Assembly: GCA_017305835.1 (NCBI GenBank)
Contig: JAFKJY010000041.1
Coordinates: 128,467-192,466 of the forward strand
DNA length: 64,000 nucleotides
DNA from: Hyphomicrobiales bacterium
Lineage (GTDB): Bacteria > Pseudomonadota > Alphaproteobacteria > Rhizobiales > Rhizobiaceae
Direction of reading: 5' to 3'
Shown here: one piece after another, positions 1 to 9,323 of the stretch
Position numbering within the stretch: the stretch's first letter is position 1
How the letters are laid out: each line of letters starts with the position of its first letter
Made by a program: the position numbers and the translations under genes
The notes under the pieces: model-generated
Seen by the model: the letters and a program-made list of their open reading frames with translations, nothing else
Databases searched by the model: none
What the model was told of the DNA's origin: nothing

Positions 1-741
1 GTCACCGGCCGCAACAAGGGCGTCATCGAGGACCATTTCGACGTCCAGTTCGAGCTCTACGACACGCTGGCGCAGCGCGGCAGGGACGAGACGCTCGCGA
101 TGCTCCAGCGGGTGCAGCCGCTGCCCGGCCAGACCAGCTTCACCCGCCAGCAGGCGCCGCTCGGCCTCGGCCACGCGGTGTGGTGCGCGCGCGAGCTCGT
201 CGGCGACGAGCCCTTCGCGCTGCTGCTGCCCGACATGATCATGCGCGCCGAGGTCGGCTGCCTCTCCCAGATGGTGTCGCTTTACGACCAGACCGGCGGC
301 AACGTCGTGGCCGTGCAGGAATGCGACCCTGCGGACGCCCACAAATACGGCATCGTCGGGCGCGGCGCGCGGGCCGGAACCGGCTTCGAGATCGACAGGA
401 TGGTGGAGAAGCCGGCCCGCGGCACGGCGCCGTCGAACCTCTACCTCAACGGCCGCTACATCCTGCAGCCGCAGATCTTCTCGATCCTGGAGAAGCAGGA
501 GCGCGGCGCCGGCAACGAGATCCAGCTCACCGACGCGATGCTCAAGCTCAAGGCGAAGCAGCCCTTCTACGGCTATCATTTCAAGGGCCGCGCCTTCGAT
601 TGCGGCTCGCCGGAGGGCTTCGTCGAGGCCAACCTCACCTTCGCGCTGGAGCGGCCGGAGATGCACGAGCGCATCGAGCGTGCGCTGCGCGCGCTCACGG
701 GCGAGCAGCCGCGCGGCAAGTCGGGCCTCAAGGCCGGCTGA
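1..741 (+). CDS. galU: UTP--glucose-1-phosphate uridylyltransferase, 5' partial
   Basis: Makes UDP-glucose from UTP and glucose-1-phosphate for exopolysaccharide, LPS and glucan synthesis in the cytoplasm. The reading frame is open from base 1 (VTGRNKGVIEDHFD...), so the gene enters from upstream; 246 codons are present out of a usual 290-300, and the N-terminal nucleotide-binding loop is outside the window. Family hallmarks seen are the nucleotidyltransferase core (PLGLGHAVWCAR), the sugar-phosphate-contacting VEKP followed by LYLNGRYIL, GNEIQLTDAM, and the C-terminal KGRAFDCGSPEGFVEANL. The stop is 9 bases from the stop of the convergent outer-membrane gene. In Rhizobiales this family includes ExoN-type enzymes; the paralogue cannot be decided here. 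Confidence 0.93.
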   Translation, partial: VTGRNKGVIEDHFDVQFELYDTLAQRGRDETLAMLQRVQPLPGQTSFTRQQAPLGLGHAVWCARELVGDEPFALLLPDMIMRAEVGCLSQMVSLYDQTGGNVVAVQECDPADAHKYGIVGRGARAGTGFEIDRMVEKPARGTAPSNLYLNGRYILQPQIFSILEKQERGAGNEIQLTDAMLKLKAKQPFYGYHFKGRAFDCGSPEGFVEANLTFALERPEMHERIERALRALTGEQPRGKSGLKAG

Positions 742-750
742 GGGCGCGGC

Positions 751-2478
751 TCAGCGCCGCAGCGTCACGCCAAGATAGATGCTGTCGGTCTGGCTGTCGC
801 GGCCGGCGATCGTGCTCGTCGTCTGCTCATGGCGGGCGCGCGCCTTGATGCCGGCATAGCGCCACAGCCACCAGGTGAGGCTCGCCTCGGTGCTCCAGGT
901 CAGGTCGCGGTCGCCGGTGCCGGCATAGCGGCGCCAGTCGGCTCCAACCGTCGCCGCGCCGGTCAGGTTGGCGCGCAGCTCGCGCGAGACCCCGAGCGTC
1001 GACGAATAGAGGATCGAGCCGGACTGGCCGGGCGTTGTCGAGCCCTCGACCTGCGTCGAGCCGGTCAGGCTGACGATCGTGCCGCGAACGGGCGACCACT
1101 GGACGTTGCCGGCGGCCGAAAGGCCCGAGACCGCCGACAGGCGGGCGTCGTCCGGCTTTTCCGACAGCCAGCCGGCCGAGACCTCGCCGTTCAGCTTCTC
1201 GCCGAGATCGAAGGCGAGGCCGGCGCGGGCGCCGTACCGGTTGGCCGAGCGGCTGTAGCCGGAGCTGTCGGTGGCGTTGTCGTAGAGCCGCCGGCCGAGT
1301 TCGGCCTCCACGAAGGGCGTCAGCGCCGGCGAGACCTCGTAGCCGCCGCGCAGCACCATCGAATAGAGCGTCTGGTTGCGGTCGGCCTGCGAGAGCGTGC
1401 CGCCCGCGGCGAGGGCCACGTCGCCATAGGTGTCGCGGCTCACGGCGCCGGTCAGGCCGAACTGCAGCTTGCCGACCGCCTTCTCCAGCCCGGCGCTGGC
1501 CGACAGCGTCTGCCGCAGCGGGCGGCCGATCGCGCCGGTGATGTCGACCGGCGAGGAGGCGTCTTCGGGCTTGCGCTCGTAGCCCAGCGTCGTGTCGAGC
1601 CGCAGCGCGTTGCCGAGGTCGAGGCCGAGCGCCGCATTGGCGGCGCCGCGGAACTCGGAGAAGCCCGACCCGGTGACCGAGGTGCGGTAGGTGCCGTAGG
1701 CGTCGAGCGAGGCGGAATGGCGCGCCCAGTCGGACGCCGCGTCGAGGCGCAGCGTGGTGTCGGAGACGAAGTCGGAGCTGCCGCCGGCCGTGTTGGTGGC
1801 GTTCGACGTCCACTCGATACCCTGGTCGAGCGTCGGTCGCAGCAGGAAGGTCCCGACCCGCATGCCGGGCGGCTCGAACGGGCTCTGCTCCGGCGGCCGG
1901 CCGAGCCCCTCGATCGGCGTGGCGCGTTCGCCCGTCGGGCGGGCGGCGATGTTGCGCTCGAGGTCGGCGGCGTCGATGCTTTTTGTCGGCACCGTGCCGG
2001 TCGAGGTCTGCGTGTCGAGCTGCCTTGCCGGCTTCGCGGCCTTGGTGCCTGAAGCGGGTTTCGCGGCCGTGGTCGTGGCCGGCGCTTCCGTCGGGCGCCT
2101 GGCCACCGTGGGGTCGGGCAGCGTGTCGCGCGCGCGCTGACGCGCGCGTGCCGCGGCATCGACGCTGCCGTCATCATCGGAAGCGCCGGCGAGCTCGTCG
2201 TCGAGATCCTCGGCCTGTTTGCGCGGTCGGGCCGGGGCAGCGGCGGGCGCGATGGCGCTGCGCGCGGAGAGCGGCGCGGGCTTGAGCGGGGCGAGCGGCT
2301 CGGCCGGCCCCGGGGGCCTGAGCGGATCGACGGTGTCGGAGGCGAGCGCGCCGCGCAGGCCGCCCGCCTGCTGGGCCGCGGCCGCGAGCGGCCAGCCGGC
2401 GGCCAGCGCCGCCAGCGCGACGGGCGCCATGCGTGCGGCGAAACGGCTGATCGTGGCGCGGGCGCGCGACATCGTCAC
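751..2478 (-). CDS. Outer-membrane beta-barrel protein with proline/alanine-rich N-terminal region
   Basis: 575 residues. A signal peptide is clear (residues 1 to about 36, ending AAGWPLAAAAQQ). Residues 40-200 are low-complexity Ala/Pro/Thr/Arg sequence that looks disordered. From about residue 205 to the end the sequence becomes alternating amphipathic strands rich in Gly, Tyr, Thr and Ser (for example SASLDAYGTYRTSVTG and TVGADWRRYAGTG), typical of the BBP2-type outer-membrane barrels of Rhizobiales. The chain ends in LGVTLRR rather than the classical terminal Phe. Export to the outer membrane is inferred; the transported substrate, if any, is unknown. It lies convergent to galU, and a role in polysaccharide export is only a guess from that. 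Confidence 0.75.
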   Translation of the reverse strand: MTMSRARATISRFAARMAPVALAALAAGWPLAAAAQQAGGLRGALASDTVDPLRPPGPAEPLAPLKPAPLSARSAIAPAAAPARPRKQAEDLDDELAGASDDDGSVDAAARARQRARDTLPDPTVARRPTEAPATTTAAKPASGTKAAKPARQLDTQTSTGTVPTKSIDAADLERNIAARPTGERATPIEGLGRPPEQSPFEPPGMRVGTFLLRPTLDQGIEWTSNATNTAGGSSDFVSDTTLRLDAASDWARHSASLDAYGTYRTSVTGSGFSEFRGAANAALGLDLGNALRLDTTLGYERKPEDASSPVDITGAIGRPLRQTLSASAGLEKAVGKLQFGLTGAVSRDTYGDVALAAGGTLSQADRNQTLYSMVLRGGYEVSPALTPFVEAELGRRLYDNATDSSGYSRSANRYGARAGLAFDLGEKLNGEVSAGWLSEKPDDARLSAVSGLSAAGNVQWSPVRGTIVSLTGSTQVEGSTTPGQSGSILYSSTLGVSRELRANLTGAATVGADWRRYAGTGDRDLTWSTEASLTWWLWRYAGIKARARHEQTTSTIAGRDSQTDSIYLGVTLRR

Positions 2479-2535
2479 CTGAACGGTTCGGGCGGCGCAA
2501 TGCGCCGATACTTACCAATCCGTAAATGGCGATGG

Positions 2536-3021
2536 TTAATGGAGGGTTGACGCGGGCTCGCCGACGTCCGGCTCGACCGCCAGGTCACCGCCGCGGGCCG
2601 AGACGACGCGGACGCGGGTGCCGGCCGGCAGGTCCGGCCCGGTGACGCGCCAGATCGTGTCGCCGAGGCGGATGCGGCCGACGCCTTCCGCGATCGGCTC
2701 GGCCAGGATGCCGGTGCGGCCGACGAGCTGCTCGTCGCGGCGGTTGAGCAGCGGCTCGTCGGTGGCGGTCTCATTGGAGCCCATGACGCGCCGGCCGGCG
2801 AAGGCCGAGACGAGGGACAGAACCAGGAAGACCAGCACCTGCACCTGCCAGGTCCAGAAGCCCCAGTCCCACAGCCACAGCGACAGCGCGCCGGTGACGA
2901 TCGCGGCGATGCCGATCCACAGCAGGAAGACGCCGGGGAGCAGGATCTCCGCCGCGAGCAGGGCAAAGCCCAGGACCATCCAGTTCCAGGCTTCGAGGTC
3001 GGCGAAGGCGCTGGCCAGCAT
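2536..3021 (-). CDS. NfeD family membrane protein
   Basis: 161 residues. Hydrophobic segments at about residues 13-35 and 38-75 (ALLAAEILLPGVFLLWIG, WTWQVQVLVFLVLSLVSAFAG) are followed by a soluble C-terminal OB-fold-like NfeD domain (residues ~95-155, including GRIRLGDTIWRVTGPDLPAGTRVRV). NfeD proteins form operons with SPFH/band-7 proteins and are thought to act in membrane microdomain organisation. Here it sits 15 bases downstream of such a gene on the same strand, which strongly supports the call. Confidence 0.88.
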   Translation of the reverse strand: MLASAFADLEAWNWMVLGFALLAAEILLPGVFLLWIGIAAIVTGALSLWLWDWGFWTWQVQVLVFLVLSLVSAFAGRRVMGSNETATDEPLLNRRDEQLVGRTGILAEPIAEGVGRIRLGDTIWRVTGPDLPAGTRVRVVSARGGDLAVEPDVGEPASTLH

Positions 3022-3036
3022 GGGCGTCGCTCCGGC

Positions 3037-3975
<939 letters not shown>

Positions 3976-4139
3976 TCGGTCTCCTCCGCAAGCCTGCGCC
4001 GCAGCGCTCCTGTCAAATGATCTATTCGCAGAACGGGCTACTTACAATCGCTCGCGGCTGGAATCGTGGTCCGACCGGATCCCTATTGCGGCGACGTTGG
4101 CCGGCCGGTAGCCTGCCGGCTTCACGAGATCGACGAGCC

Positions 4140-4604
4140 ATGCCGCTGCTGAGCTTCGATAATCCGGTATTCGCCGCCTTTGCGATCTCGGCGGCGATCA
4201 TGGTGCTCAAGGCCGTCGCCATGTCGTGGCTGACGGTTGTGAGGATGATGCAGGTGAACGGCGGGTTCCGCTCGCCCGAAGACCTGCGCAGGACGCTGCT
4301 CAACCCGACGCCCGACCCGAAGCAACTGCTTCCCGACGAGCGTGTCGAGCGCATCCGGCGCATCCAGCAGAACGATCTGGAGAACCTGCCGTTCTTCTTC
4401 ATGGCCGGAGCCCTCTATGTCCTGACCGATCCCCCGCTGGCCCTCGCCCAATGGCTGTTCTACGGCTATGCGGTGTCGCGGCTCCTGCATTTCGCTGCCT
4501 ACATTTCCGGGCAGATCCACGACATTCGTGCGACGCTGTGGACCGTGGGATCGCTGATCATCGTGTTCATGGCCGTCATGGCTCTGGTGCACGCGCTGAA
4601 CTAG
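4140..4604 (+). CDS. MAPEG family membrane protein
   Basis: 154 residues from the ATG at 4140 (MPLLSFDNPVFAAFAI). An upstream in-frame ATG at 4017 would add 41 residues with no family character, so I prefer the internal start. Four hydrophobic segments are visible (~8-35, 80-98, 103-120, 130-152). Signatures of the MAPEG superfamily (membrane-associated, eicosanoid and glutathione metabolism) are RIRRIQQNDLENLPFFFMAG and YGYAVSRLLHFAAYI. Family members are trimeric glutathione-dependent enzymes in eukaryotes; the bacterial substrate is generally unknown. It is a single gene, divergent from the SPFH operon and convergent with the FAD oxidoreductase. Confidence 0.85.
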   Translation: MPLLSFDNPVFAAFAISAAIMVLKAVAMSWLTVVRMMQVNGGFRSPEDLRRTLLNPTPDPKQLLPDERVERIRRIQQNDLENLPFFFMAGALYVLTDPPLALAQWLFYGYAVSRLLHFAAYISGQIHDIRATLWTVGSLIIVFMAVMALVHALN

Positions 4605-4629
4605 GCTTGCGTTCCCGAGGCGGGCTCCT

Positions 4630-5835
4630 CTAGCCGAAGCCGAACAGCGCGGCGTCCGCGTCGCCGCGGCCCTCGATCAGGTTGCAGACGATCTCTGAGG
4701 CGATCTGCGAGAACGTGATGCCGTTGCCGCCATAGCCCATGACGGCGAACAGGCGGGGACGGCGCGGCAGCCGGCCGATGCGCGGCATGCCGGTCGGCGT
4801 GGTGCCGAATGAGCCCGTCCAGGCAAAGGCCGGGGTGGGGTCCACGGCGGGCAGCAGGCGGTGCAGCTTGCGCGCGATCAGCGCCGATTTCTCGGCGATC
4901 AGCGCGTCGCGCGCCTCCTCGTCGGAGAAGGGCTCGTCCTCGCCGCCGCAGATGATGCGGCCGTCGCGGGTGCGGCGCAGATAGAGATAGGGGTCGGACG
5001 CCTCCCAGACGAGCGCATCGTCCGGCCAGCCGGGCTGGCGCGGGCGGGTGGCCATCGCCCATGTCGAGATGATCGAATGCGGCACGCGGGGCACCATGTC
5101 CATCAGCTCGTAGCCGGTGGCGAGCACGACATGGCCGGCGCGGATCGTCGGCCCGTCGCGGGTCTCGACGGTCACCTCGGAGGCGGAATGGGCGATGCGG
5201 ACGGCTTCGGCCGGCGCGTGCAGCTTCGCCCCGTTGCTCATGGCGCGGAGCAGCGCGGCCGCCGTCAGCCGACGCGGGTCGAGGGTTAGGTTGCCGGGGC
5301 TCAGGATCGCCGCCTCGCGGCCGATGCCGTAGCCGTCGCGCAGCGCCCGCCGGTCGAGGAAGTGCGCCGCGATCCCGGCGGCGCGGCGGGCTTGCGCCTC
5401 CTCGGCGAGCGCATCCGGATCCAGCTCGTCGCCGGCGAGATAGAGCGAGGGGCGTTCGGCGAGGCGGCAATCGACGCCCAGCGCGCGTACCCGGCCGGCG
5501 AGATTGGCGACGCCGAGGCGCGAGCGGCGCCACGCCGCGACGGCCCGGTCCTTGCCAACCTGCCTGATGAGGCGCGAAAGCGGCTGGTCGAGCTCGTACT
5601 GGACGAGCGCGGTGGTGGCCGAGGTGGAGCCCTTCAGCGGGCCGCGCCGGTCGATGGCGATCACCGACAGGCCGGCCTCGGCGAGCGCGTCGGCGATCAG
5701 CGCGCCGCTGATGCCCATGCCGACGACGAGCACGTCGCAGCGCGCGTCGCGCGCCAACCGCGCGGCCGGCACCCGCGGCGCGCGGTAGGCAAACCAGACA
5801 GGCTTTCCTGTCCTGAGATCGAGCTTTCGGGGCAT
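4630..5835 (-). CDS. FAD-dependent oxidoreductase (DAO family)
   Basis: 401 residues. The N-terminal FAD-binding Rossmann motif VLVVGMGISGALIADALAEAG (about residues 35-55, GxGxxG) is followed by the ribose-binding acidic end (AIDRRG). The C-terminal GYGGNGITFSQIASEIV segment closes the FAD site, as in D-amino-acid-oxidase-like and gamma-glutamylputrescine-oxidase-like enzymes. These oxidise C-N bonds of amino acids, sarcosine-type compounds or polyamine conjugates. The exact substrate is not readable from sequence and no partner enzyme lies beside it. It ends convergently with the MAPEG gene; the ferrochelatase lies upstream on the same strand with a 57-base gap. Confidence 0.85.
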   Translation of the reverse strand: MPRKLDLRTGKPVWFAYRAPRVPAARLARDARCDVLVVGMGISGALIADALAEAGLSVIAIDRRGPLKGSTSATTALVQYELDQPLSRLIRQVGKDRAVAAWRRSRLGVANLAGRVRALGVDCRLAERPSLYLAGDELDPDALAEEAQARRAAGIAAHFLDRRALRDGYGIGREAAILSPGNLTLDPRRLTAAALLRAMSNGAKLHAPAEAVRIAHSASEVTVETRDGPTIRAGHVVLATGYELMDMVPRVPHSIISTWAMATRPRQPGWPDDALVWEASDPYLYLRRTRDGRIICGGEDEPFSDEEARDALIAEKSALIARKLHRLLPAVDPTPAFAWTGSFGTTPTGMPRIGRLPRRPRLFAVMGYGGNGITFSQIASEIVCNLIEGRGDADAALFGFG

Positions 5836-5892
5836 GGGCGGTTTCGGCGAGGCTCCGGTAACGCGCGGGCGGCCCTTGCGTTCCGCGACTCT

Positions 5893-6978
5893 TCAGATCC
5901 AGCCGCCGAGCTCGCGGCGCACGACCGCCTCGATGACTGCCATGCCCTCGTCGCTGTCGTTCAGGCAGGGGATGTGGGAAAAGTTCGCGCCGCCGGCGTG
6001 CAGGAACTCGTCGCGCACCTCGCGGCCGATCTCGTCCAGCGTCTCGAGGCAGTCGGCCGAGAAGCCGGGATTGACGACGGCGATCGACCTGACGCCGTCA
6101 TGGGCGAGCTTTCCGACCGTCTCGTCGGTATAGGGCTGCAGCCATTCCTCGCGGCCGAAGCGCGACTGGAAGGTGGTGATGAGCCGGCTTTCGGACCAGC
6201 CGAGGCGCTCGCGCAGCAGCCGCGTCGTCTCCAGGCAGTGGCGGTCGTAGGGGTCGCCCTTCTCGCAATAGCTCTTCGGCAGGCCGTGATAGGAGGCCAC
6301 GACCACCTCCGGTTCGAAGGGCAGGGTGGCGAGATGGCGCTCGATCGAGCGCGCCAGCGCGTCGATGTAGACGGGATCCTCGTAGTAGGGCGGCACCGAG
6401 CGCACGGTCGGCATGTGGCGCAGCTTCATTAGCGCCTTGTAGAGCTGGTCGTTGGCGGTGGCCGTGGTCGAGGCCGCATATTGCGGATAGAGCGGGAAGG
6501 CGAGGATGCGCTCGCAACCCTGCGCGGTCAGGCGGGCCAGCACGCTCTCGACGTCCGGCGTGCCGTAGCGCATGGCCCAGTCGACGACGATGCGGTCGTC
6601 GCCGCGGAACGTGTCGGCAAGGCGCTCTGCCTGGCCGCGGGAAATCGTGCGCAGCGGCGATTCGTCCTTCTCGCGGTTCCAGATGCGCGCGTAGTTGGCG
6701 CCGGAGCGGCCGGGGCGGGTCGTCAGGATGATGCCGTACAGGACCGGATACCAGATCGCGCGGCTGGTCTCGATGACGCGGCGGTCCGACAGGAACTCGG
6801 CCAGGTAGCGGCGCATCGAGCGATAGTCGGTGCCATCCGGCGTGCCGAGGTTGAGGAGCAGGACGCCGATCTTGCCGCCCTGCGCGGCGGGCCTGGCCGC
6901 GGCCGACGGCGCCGCGGTCCGGACAGGGGCAGGATCGCGCCGTTCGGTCCCCGTACGATCGGTATTCTTCACATCCAT
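5893..6978 (-). CDS. hemH: Ferrochelatase
   Basis: Inserts Fe2+ into protoporphyrin IX, the last step of haem synthesis, at the inner face of the cytoplasmic membrane. 361 residues from the ATG at 6978, chosen because a good ribosome site (AAGGGAG, 9 bases upstream) precedes it; the 62 codons upstream have no family similarity. Core signatures are GVLLLNLGTPDG, GKIG-linked N-terminus, SYHGLPKSYCEKGDPY (catalytic His), TFQSRFGREEWLQPYTDETV and VVNPGFSADCLETLDEIG (conserved Glu). The first ~30 residues are a Thr/Ala/Pro-rich extension of unknown role. Confidence 0.95.
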   Translation of the reverse strand: MDVKNTDRTGTERRDPAPVRTAAPSAAARPAAQGGKIGVLLLNLGTPDGTDYRSMRRYLAEFLSDRRVIETSRAIWYPVLYGIILTTRPGRSGANYARIWNREKDESPLRTISRGQAERLADTFRGDDRIVVDWAMRYGTPDVESVLARLTAQGCERILAFPLYPQYAASTTATANDQLYKALMKLRHMPTVRSVPPYYEDPVYIDALARSIERHLATLPFEPEVVVASYHGLPKSYCEKGDPYDRHCLETTRLLRERLGWSESRLITTFQSRFGREEWLQPYTDETVGKLAHDGVRSIAVVNPGFSADCLETLDEIGREVRDEFLHAGGANFSHIPCLNDSDEGMAVIEAVVRRELGGWI

Positions 6979-7078
6979 GCCGGGCTCCCTTGCTGCGGGC
7001 GGAACGTAGCGACGCGCAGCCTCAATGCAAGTGACACAATGGCCGCAGCCGGCCGCATCGCGGCATACCGGAAAAGGC

Positions 7079-7111
7079 GGATGCCCGCCCGGCGGGGCCG
7101 GGCGGGCATCC
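7079..7111 (-). terminator. Intrinsic terminator of the 5'-nucleotidase gene
   Basis: A perfect 14-bp inverted repeat (arms 7079-7092 and 7098-7111, 5-base loop) lies 25 bases past the nucleotidase stop. On the minus strand the stem is followed by GCCTTTTCC, a short U-tract. The position and strand fit termination of the leftward nucleotidase transcript before it enters hemH. Confidence 0.75.
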
Positions 7112-7135
7112 TGGAAGGCAGGCGCGACGGCGCGA

Positions 7136-9196
7136 TCAGGGCAGCTTGAGCACCTGGCCGACATGCAGCCGGTAGGGCTTCTTGAGGCCGTTCGCCTCGG
7201 CGATCGCCGTCCACTTGGTGGGATCGCCGAGCTGCGCCTTGGCGATCGTCCACAGATTGTCGCCGGCAGCCACGGTGTAGGTCTTCTCCCCGGCCGCAGC
7301 CTGTTCGGCCGGCTTGGCGGCTTCCGCCGGCTTCGCCTCCTCCGCCGGCTTGGCAGCCTCGGCAGGCTTGGCGGCCTCGGCGGGCTTTGCCTCTTCGGCC
7401 GGCTTCGCCTCGGCCGCGACCGTCGGCGGGTTCGCCGCGATGTCGGTCGCGCCCTTGGGCAGGTCGGGCGTCTGCGCGGCTTCGGCCGGCTTCGCCTCCT
7501 CGGCGGGCTTCGCAGCCTCCGCAGGCTTGGCCGTCTCGGCGGGCTTGGCTTCCTCGGCCGGCTTGGCAGCCTCGGCCGGGGCGGCAGCGGCTATCTCGGT
7601 TATGCGCCCGTCGGTCTTGGGCGTGTAGGGACGGTGGGCCTTGAGATATTCGGCCACGACCTGGTCGAGCTGCGGACCGTAGTCATAGGCGTTCTGGCCG
7701 TTGGTCGAGAACAGCTTGTAGCCGTCGCCGCCGTTGCGCATGAAGTTGTTGGTGGCGACGAGATAGACCTTGTTCTCGTCGATCGCCGCCCAGCCGTCGC
7801 CGTCCTTGACCTCGACCGACTGGATGCGGCCCTCGCCGGGCTTCACCGACTTGTCGAAGGAGTAGCGCATGCCCGCGACCTGCGGGAAGCGGCCGGCGCC
7901 TTCCTCGATCTGGGCCACGCCGCCCTCGAGCGAGGCGACGATGTCCTTGCCGGAGAGCTGGAAGGTGGCCAGCGTGTTCTGGAACGGCAGCACCGCCAGC
8001 ACCTCGCCCATGGTGACGACGCCCTGGTCGATCGAGGCGCGCAGGCCGCCGCCATTGGTGATGGCCATCGTCACGCCCTGGTCCTTGGTGCGCTCGAGCA
8101 TGGCGTCGGTGACGAGGTCGCCCATCGAGCATTCTCGGGCGCGGCAGGTCTCGCGGCTGCCGTCGACGGCGGCGGTCGTCTCGGAGACCTCCTGCGCCTT
8201 CAGGTCCTCGATCGGGCCGGCCATCTCCTTGACGCGGGCCAGAACGGCGGCGTCGGGCTCGATCGACTTGTCGAGGTAGATCGGGTCGCCGGCGGCCGAC
8301 TTGACGACGCCGTTGTCGTCGAACACGACCTTGAACTCGCCGAGATACTTGGAATAGGAGGCCGCCTGGGTGACCGGGACCTTGTAGCCCTCGGGGTTGT
8401 CGATCATCGTCGGATAAGGGCCCTCGGCCTTCGCGTCGGTGTTCGACAGCAGCGAGTGCGAGTGGCCGCCTACAACGACGTCCACACCCGGGATCCTGGC
8501 GATCGCTTCCTTGTCGCGCGGGTAGCCGACATGGGTCAGCGCGATGATCTTGTTGATGCCCTGGCCCTGCAGCGCCTTCACCGCCTCGGTGATCTTGGCG
8601 ACGTCGTCCTCGATCTTGATGTTCGGGCCGGGCGAGGAGATCTCGGGCGTGTCGGTCGTCACTGCGCCGACGATGCCGATCTTCTGGCCGCCGACCTCGA
8701 GCACGACGTAAGGCTTCACCAGATCGCCGACCTTGGACTGGGCGTTCGGGGTGACGTTGGCGCTGACGACGGGGAATGTCACCATCTTGAGGAAGGGGAC
8801 GAGCGCGTCCTCGCTGTCGTCGAACTCGTGGTTGCCGAGCGTCATGGCGTCCGGCTTCATCTGGTTGAGGAACTCGCCCTCGGCCTTGCCCTTGTAGGTC
8901 GTGTAGAACAGCGAACCCTGGAAATTGTCGCCGGCGTTGAGCAGGAGGACGTTCTGGCCCTCCAGCTTCTTGCGCTCCTGCGCGATGGCCGTGATCAGGC
9001 GGGCCGCGCCGCCGATGCATTTGCCCTCGCCCTCCTCCTTGGCCGAGCAGGTCGATTCGAAGGCGTTGTTGGATTCGATCCGGCTGTGCCAGTCGTTGAA
9101 GTGCAGGATGTTCAGTTCATAGTCGGCAAAGGATGCCTGAGCCGACATCGCCAGCGCCGATGCCGACAGCGCCGCGACCAGAAAAGTCCTTTTCAT
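7136..9196 (-). CDS. Periplasmic 5'-nucleotidase / 2',3'-cyclic phosphodiesterase with C-terminal LysM domain
   Basis: 686 residues with a signal peptide (1-~22, ALAMSAQASFA). The metallophosphatase domain (~28-290) shows FNDWHSR, NAGDNFQGS, LGNHEFDDSEDAL and GGHSHS, which supply the di-metal ligands. The 5'-nucleotidase C-terminal domain (~335-510) binds the nucleotide (ITNGGGLRASI, NFMRNGGDGY). Then comes an unusual linker of AKPAE-type repeats (~515-635), and a LysM peptidoglycan-binding domain (~638-684, YTVAAGDNLWTIAKAQLGD) at the end. It probably scavenges phosphate and nucleosides from nucleotides while tethered to the cell wall. The UshA-like core is standard; the Lys/Glu/Pro/Ala spacer plus LysM is the lineage-specific addition. 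Confidence 0.93.
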   Translation of the reverse strand: MKRTFLVAALSASALAMSAQASFADYELNILHFNDWHSRIESNNAFESTCSAKEEGEGKCIGGAARLITAIAQERKKLEGQNVLLLNAGDNFQGSLFYTTYKGKAEGEFLNQMKPDAMTLGNHEFDDSEDALVPFLKMVTFPVVSANVTPNAQSKVGDLVKPYVVLEVGGQKIGIVGAVTTDTPEISSPGPNIKIEDDVAKITEAVKALQGQGINKIIALTHVGYPRDKEAIARIPGVDVVVGGHSHSLLSNTDAKAEGPYPTMIDNPEGYKVPVTQAASYSKYLGEFKVVFDDNGVVKSAAGDPIYLDKSIEPDAAVLARVKEMAGPIEDLKAQEVSETTAAVDGSRETCRARECSMGDLVTDAMLERTKDQGVTMAITNGGGLRASIDQGVVTMGEVLAVLPFQNTLATFQLSGKDIVASLEGGVAQIEEGAGRFPQVAGMRYSFDKSVKPGEGRIQSVEVKDGDGWAAIDENKVYLVATNNFMRNGGDGYKLFSTNGQNAYDYGPQLDQVVAEYLKAHRPYTPKTDGRITEIAAAAPAEAAKPAEEAKPAETAKPAEAAKPAEEAKPAEAAQTPDLPKGATDIAANPPTVAAEAKPAEEAKPAEAAKPAEAAKPAEEAKPAEAAKPAEQAAAGEKTYTVAAGDNLWTIAKAQLGDPTKWTAIAEANGLKKPYRLHVGQVLKLP
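7300..7595. repeat. Tandem AKPAE-coding repeat inside the nucleotidase linker
   Basis: About 300 bases encode degenerate repeats of A-K-P-A-E (with E-A-K-P-A-E-A variants) on the minus strand, interrupted once by a non-repetitive segment (TPDLPKGATDIAANPPT). Codon choice varies between units (gcc/gca/gcg), so this is an old protein-level repeat, not a fresh DNA slippage array. Confidence 0.85.
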
Positions 9197-9323
9197 GCTT
9201 CGATCTCCCGTTGAACTCGCTGGAGGCCAATAACCGGCAAGTTTGAAAGTTTTTTCTCGGCCGGTTTGCCGGCATGTTCACACCGGACCGCGCGGCCTTG
9301 CAAGAAGATTCCTCCGGCCCGGC

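Noticed and set aside
7300..7595. The repeated pattern considered as a CRISPR or DNA minisatellite array.
   Set aside because: Units are 15-30 bases, vary at third codon positions and are translated as AKPAE repeats; no equal spacers exist.
7025..9214. A 729-codon plus-strand open frame opposite the nucleotidase.
   Set aside because: Low-complexity Arg/Gly/Leu composition and no family motif; the minus strand has the full 5'-nucleotidase motif set.
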